Shown: piece by piece, positions 5,373-6,863 of the stretch | Layout of the letters: each line of letters opens with the position of its first letter | Position numbering within the stretch: position 1 is the first letter of the stretch | Source: Acidobacteriota bacterium | GTDB taxonomy: Bacteria; Acidobacteriota; Vicinamibacteria; Vicinamibacterales; UBA8438 | DNA: 6,863 nt | Reading direction: 5' to 3' | NCBI GenBank assembly: GCA_011523485.1 | Contig: WTGR01000101.1 | Location: 1-6,863 of the forward strand | Notes under the pieces: generated by a model | Told to the model about the DNA's origin: nothing | What the model saw: only the letters and a program-made list of their open reading frames with translations | The model's database searches: none | Position numbers and translations under genes: made by a program

Positions 5373-6311
5373 ATGAGACGGTGGTGCGGGCCGATCACGT
5401 TGGGCGTCGTTCTGCTGCTCACGTTCGCGTTCGGCGGACACGCACAGGAGGAACGGTTCGTCCGGATCGACACCCTGAACGTACGCGACACCCTTTACCA
5501 CCTCGGAGACGGCGGCGCGAACGCGCTCGCGCTGATCGACGAGATCAACGGCGGAGTCATCCTGGTCGGCACCAAGCTGCCCGGTTGGGGACAGGCGGTG
5601 AGCGACGCGGTCTACCAGGTCACGGACCTGCCGGTGACGACCGTCATCAGCACGCACGCGGCTGCCGACCACACCGGCGCCAACGGCGAGTTCCCGGACG
5701 TGGTCGACATCATCGCGCACGAGAACACGCTCGCGAATATGGCGCGCATGGAGCTGTTCGCCGGCGGCGCGGGACTGCCGACGACGACGTTCACGGACCG
5801 CTTCGCCCTGCTCGAGGATCTCGACCGCGTCGAGCTCCACCACTTCGGCCCCGCCCACACCGACGGCGACCTCGTCGTCGTGTTTCCGCAGAAGCGGACC
5901 GCGTACCTCGGCGACCTCTTTCCGGACAAGGCGGCGCCGGAGATCGATACCGCCAACGGCGGAAGCGGCATCGCGTTCCCGGAGACGCTGGCGAAAGCGG
6001 TCGAGGCCATCGACGGCGTGGACCGGGTGATCACCGGGCACGGCCCGATTCCCACGACCTACGCCGGGCGGGGCCGGCGCGACCGCGGGGAACGCCGGGC
6101 ATGGACGGGATGGATGACCTGGGACGACCTCGCGGAGTACGCCGACTTCAATCGGGACTTCCTGGCCTCGGTGAGGGCGTCGTACGAGGCCGGGCGGAGC
6201 GTCGACCAGGCGGTCGCGAATCTCGACCTGCCGGAGCGCTACGCCGACTACGACATGGCACGGGCGCGAGCGAACGTCGAGGCGATCTACAACGAGCTGG
6301 CGGGCCGCTGA
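5373..6311 (+). CDS. Secreted MBL-fold metallo-hydrolase with altered HxHxDH motif
   Basis: A 312-residue protein with a signal peptide (MRRWC, then LGVVLLLTFAF, cleavage near GHAQ at 22-25). The metallo-beta-lactamase fold is recognisable: N-terminal strands with LYHLGDGGANALALI, the motif T-H95-A-A97-A-D99-H100-TG, third-His segment GPAH162TDGDLVVVF, YLGD181LF and ITGH223GP. In the family the motif is H-x-H-x-D-H; here the second His is Ala97, so one ligand of the first metal site is missing, while the second-site set D99, H100, D181, H223 is intact. The C-terminal ~80 residues are helical and may be a family-specific cap. Likely a periplasmic hydrolase of unknown substrate, possibly using a single metal. 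The next gene follows after 20 bases, suggesting co-transcription. Ends in TGA. Confidence 0.88.
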   Translation: MRRWCGPITLGVVLLLTFAFGGHAQEERFVRIDTLNVRDTLYHLGDGGANALALIDEINGGVILVGTKLPGWGQAVSDAVYQVTDLPVTTVISTHAAADHTGANGEFPDVVDIIAHENTLANMARMELFAGGAGLPTTTFTDRFALLEDLDRVELHHFGPAHTDGDLVVVFPQKRTAYLGDLFPDKAAPEIDTANGGSGIAFPETLAKAVEAIDGVDRVITGHGPIPTTYAGRGRRDRGERRAWTGWMTWDDLAEYADFNRDFLASVRASYEAGRSVDQAVANLDLPERYADYDMARARANVEAIYNELAGR

Positions 6312-6331
6312 CGGCCGCGGGGAAACCCATC

Positions 6332-6863
6332 ATGAAGACGTGGAAAGCGGCGCTGTTCGGCGGCCTGGCGGTGCTCGTGGGCGGCGTCGCGGACATCCAT
6401 GCCGACGACTGGCCGGAGTTTCGCGGCGAGGGCCGGCTGGGCGAGTGGCGCGAGACCGGACTGATCGAGTCGTTCCCGGCCGAAGGGTTGAAAGTGCGCT
6501 GGCGAATGCCGATCAAGGCGGGGTTCGCGGGACCGGCGGTCGCCGATGGCCGCGTATTCGCGACCGACTGGGAGCCGACCGACGGAATGCGCGGCACCGA
6601 GCGCGCCATGGCCTTCGACGAGGAGACCGGCGAGGTGCTGTGGGTCCAGGAGTGGGCAGCCGACTACGCCGGCGTGCAATGGGAGGTCGGGCCCGGCGCG
6701 ACGCCGACGGTCGACGACGATCGCGTGTACGTTCTCGGGCGTGACGGCACCCTCTCCGCGCTGCGCGTCGATACCGGCGAGCTCCTCTGGCGCAGGAACT
6801 ACAGCGAGGACTACGGCGTGGACCGCATGCAGTGGGGCTTCGACTGGGGCTTCGCCAGCGCGC
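6332..6863 (+). CDS. PQQ-binding-like beta-propeller repeat protein (5' part, runs off window)
   Basis: 177 codons are visible and the frame is open to the last base. Residues 1-24 form a signal peptide (MKTWKAALFGGLAVLV, ending DIHA). The mature start DDWPEFRGEG is the typical opening of secreted PQQ-like propeller proteins of this type. Two propeller blade signatures follow: AMAFDEETGEVLW (92-104) and LSALRVDTGELLW (141-153), each the A-x-D-x-x-T-G-x-x-x-W pattern. Complete relatives usually have about 400 residues or more, so over half is missing. Such proteins lie outside the cytoplasm as scaffolds or as quinoprotein enzymes; catalytic residues cannot be judged from this part, and the family often does not bind PQQ. 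The start follows the MBL stop by 20 bases with a modest GGGGA (6319-6323), implying one operon. Confidence 0.88.
   Translation, partial: MKTWKAALFGGLAVLVGGVADIHADDWPEFRGEGRLGEWRETGLIESFPAEGLKVRWRMPIKAGFAGPAVADGRVFATDWEPTDGMRGTERAMAFDEETGEVLWVQEWAADYAGVQWEVGPGATPTVDDDRVYVLGRDGTLSALRVDTGELLWRRNYSEDYGVDRMQWGFDWGFASA

Noticed and set aside
6340..6744. 134-codon plus-strand frame at the right end
   Set aside because: Out of frame with the beta-propeller gene that starts at 6332 and runs open to the edge; composition is Arg/Gly-rich shadow.

Overview
The window is high-GC bacterial DNA, by eye about two thirds G+C apart from the first ~50 bases. Nearly every protein is exported: signal peptides, a twin-arginine lipoprotein leader, an outer-membrane barrel and a multi-pass membrane protein. 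Secreted redoxins, PQQ-type beta-propellers, MBL-fold hydrolases and phosphotriesterase-like lipoproteins together are typical of Acidobacteriota, especially Vicinamibacteria from marine or sponge-associated metagenomes. That taxonomic call is inference; the window holds no marker gene.

Layout. On the minus strand (52-1131) lies one gene that an ordinary annotation would split or lose. Its frame is open for 359 codons except for a single TGA at 904-906. The TGA falls at the first redox Cys of a thioredoxin-fold active site (S-A-D-W-[TGA]-P-Y-C-K). A perfect 7-bp hairpin with a GUG loop begins 14 nt after the TGA, where bacterial SECIS elements sit. Three other genes in the window end in TGA, so the code is not reassigned. 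I read this gene as a periplasmic selenoprotein (UxxC) fused to a DsbD-alpha-like C-terminal domain with its own Cys pair. It is the most notable object here.

A ~100-bp divergent promoter region (1132-1235) separates it from six plus-strand genes: a DUF3891 protein (1236-1952), a HupE/UreJ-2-type membrane protein (1954-3081), an outer-membrane beta-barrel with a Gln/Pro/Glu pentapeptide repeat linker (3173-4075), a phosphotriesterase-family Tat lipoprotein (4153-5283), an MBL-fold hydrolase with an incomplete HxHxDH motif (5373-6311), and the start of a PQQ-type beta-propeller protein that runs off the window (6332-6863).

How they work together. DUF3891 and HupE-like are nearly contiguous, as are the MBL and propeller genes, so each pair is probably co-transcribed. 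The barrel, PTE and MBL genes have 77-92 bp upstream gaps, in two of which I see promoter-like elements. Several plus genes have a -10-like hexamer only 7-10 nt before the start codon and no Shine-Dalgarno, suggesting leaderless transcripts; others (PTE, MBL, selenoprotein) have strong Shine-Dalgarno sequences. No shared pathway is evident beyond a general cell-envelope location. No tRNA, rRNA, CRISPR or mobile element was seen.
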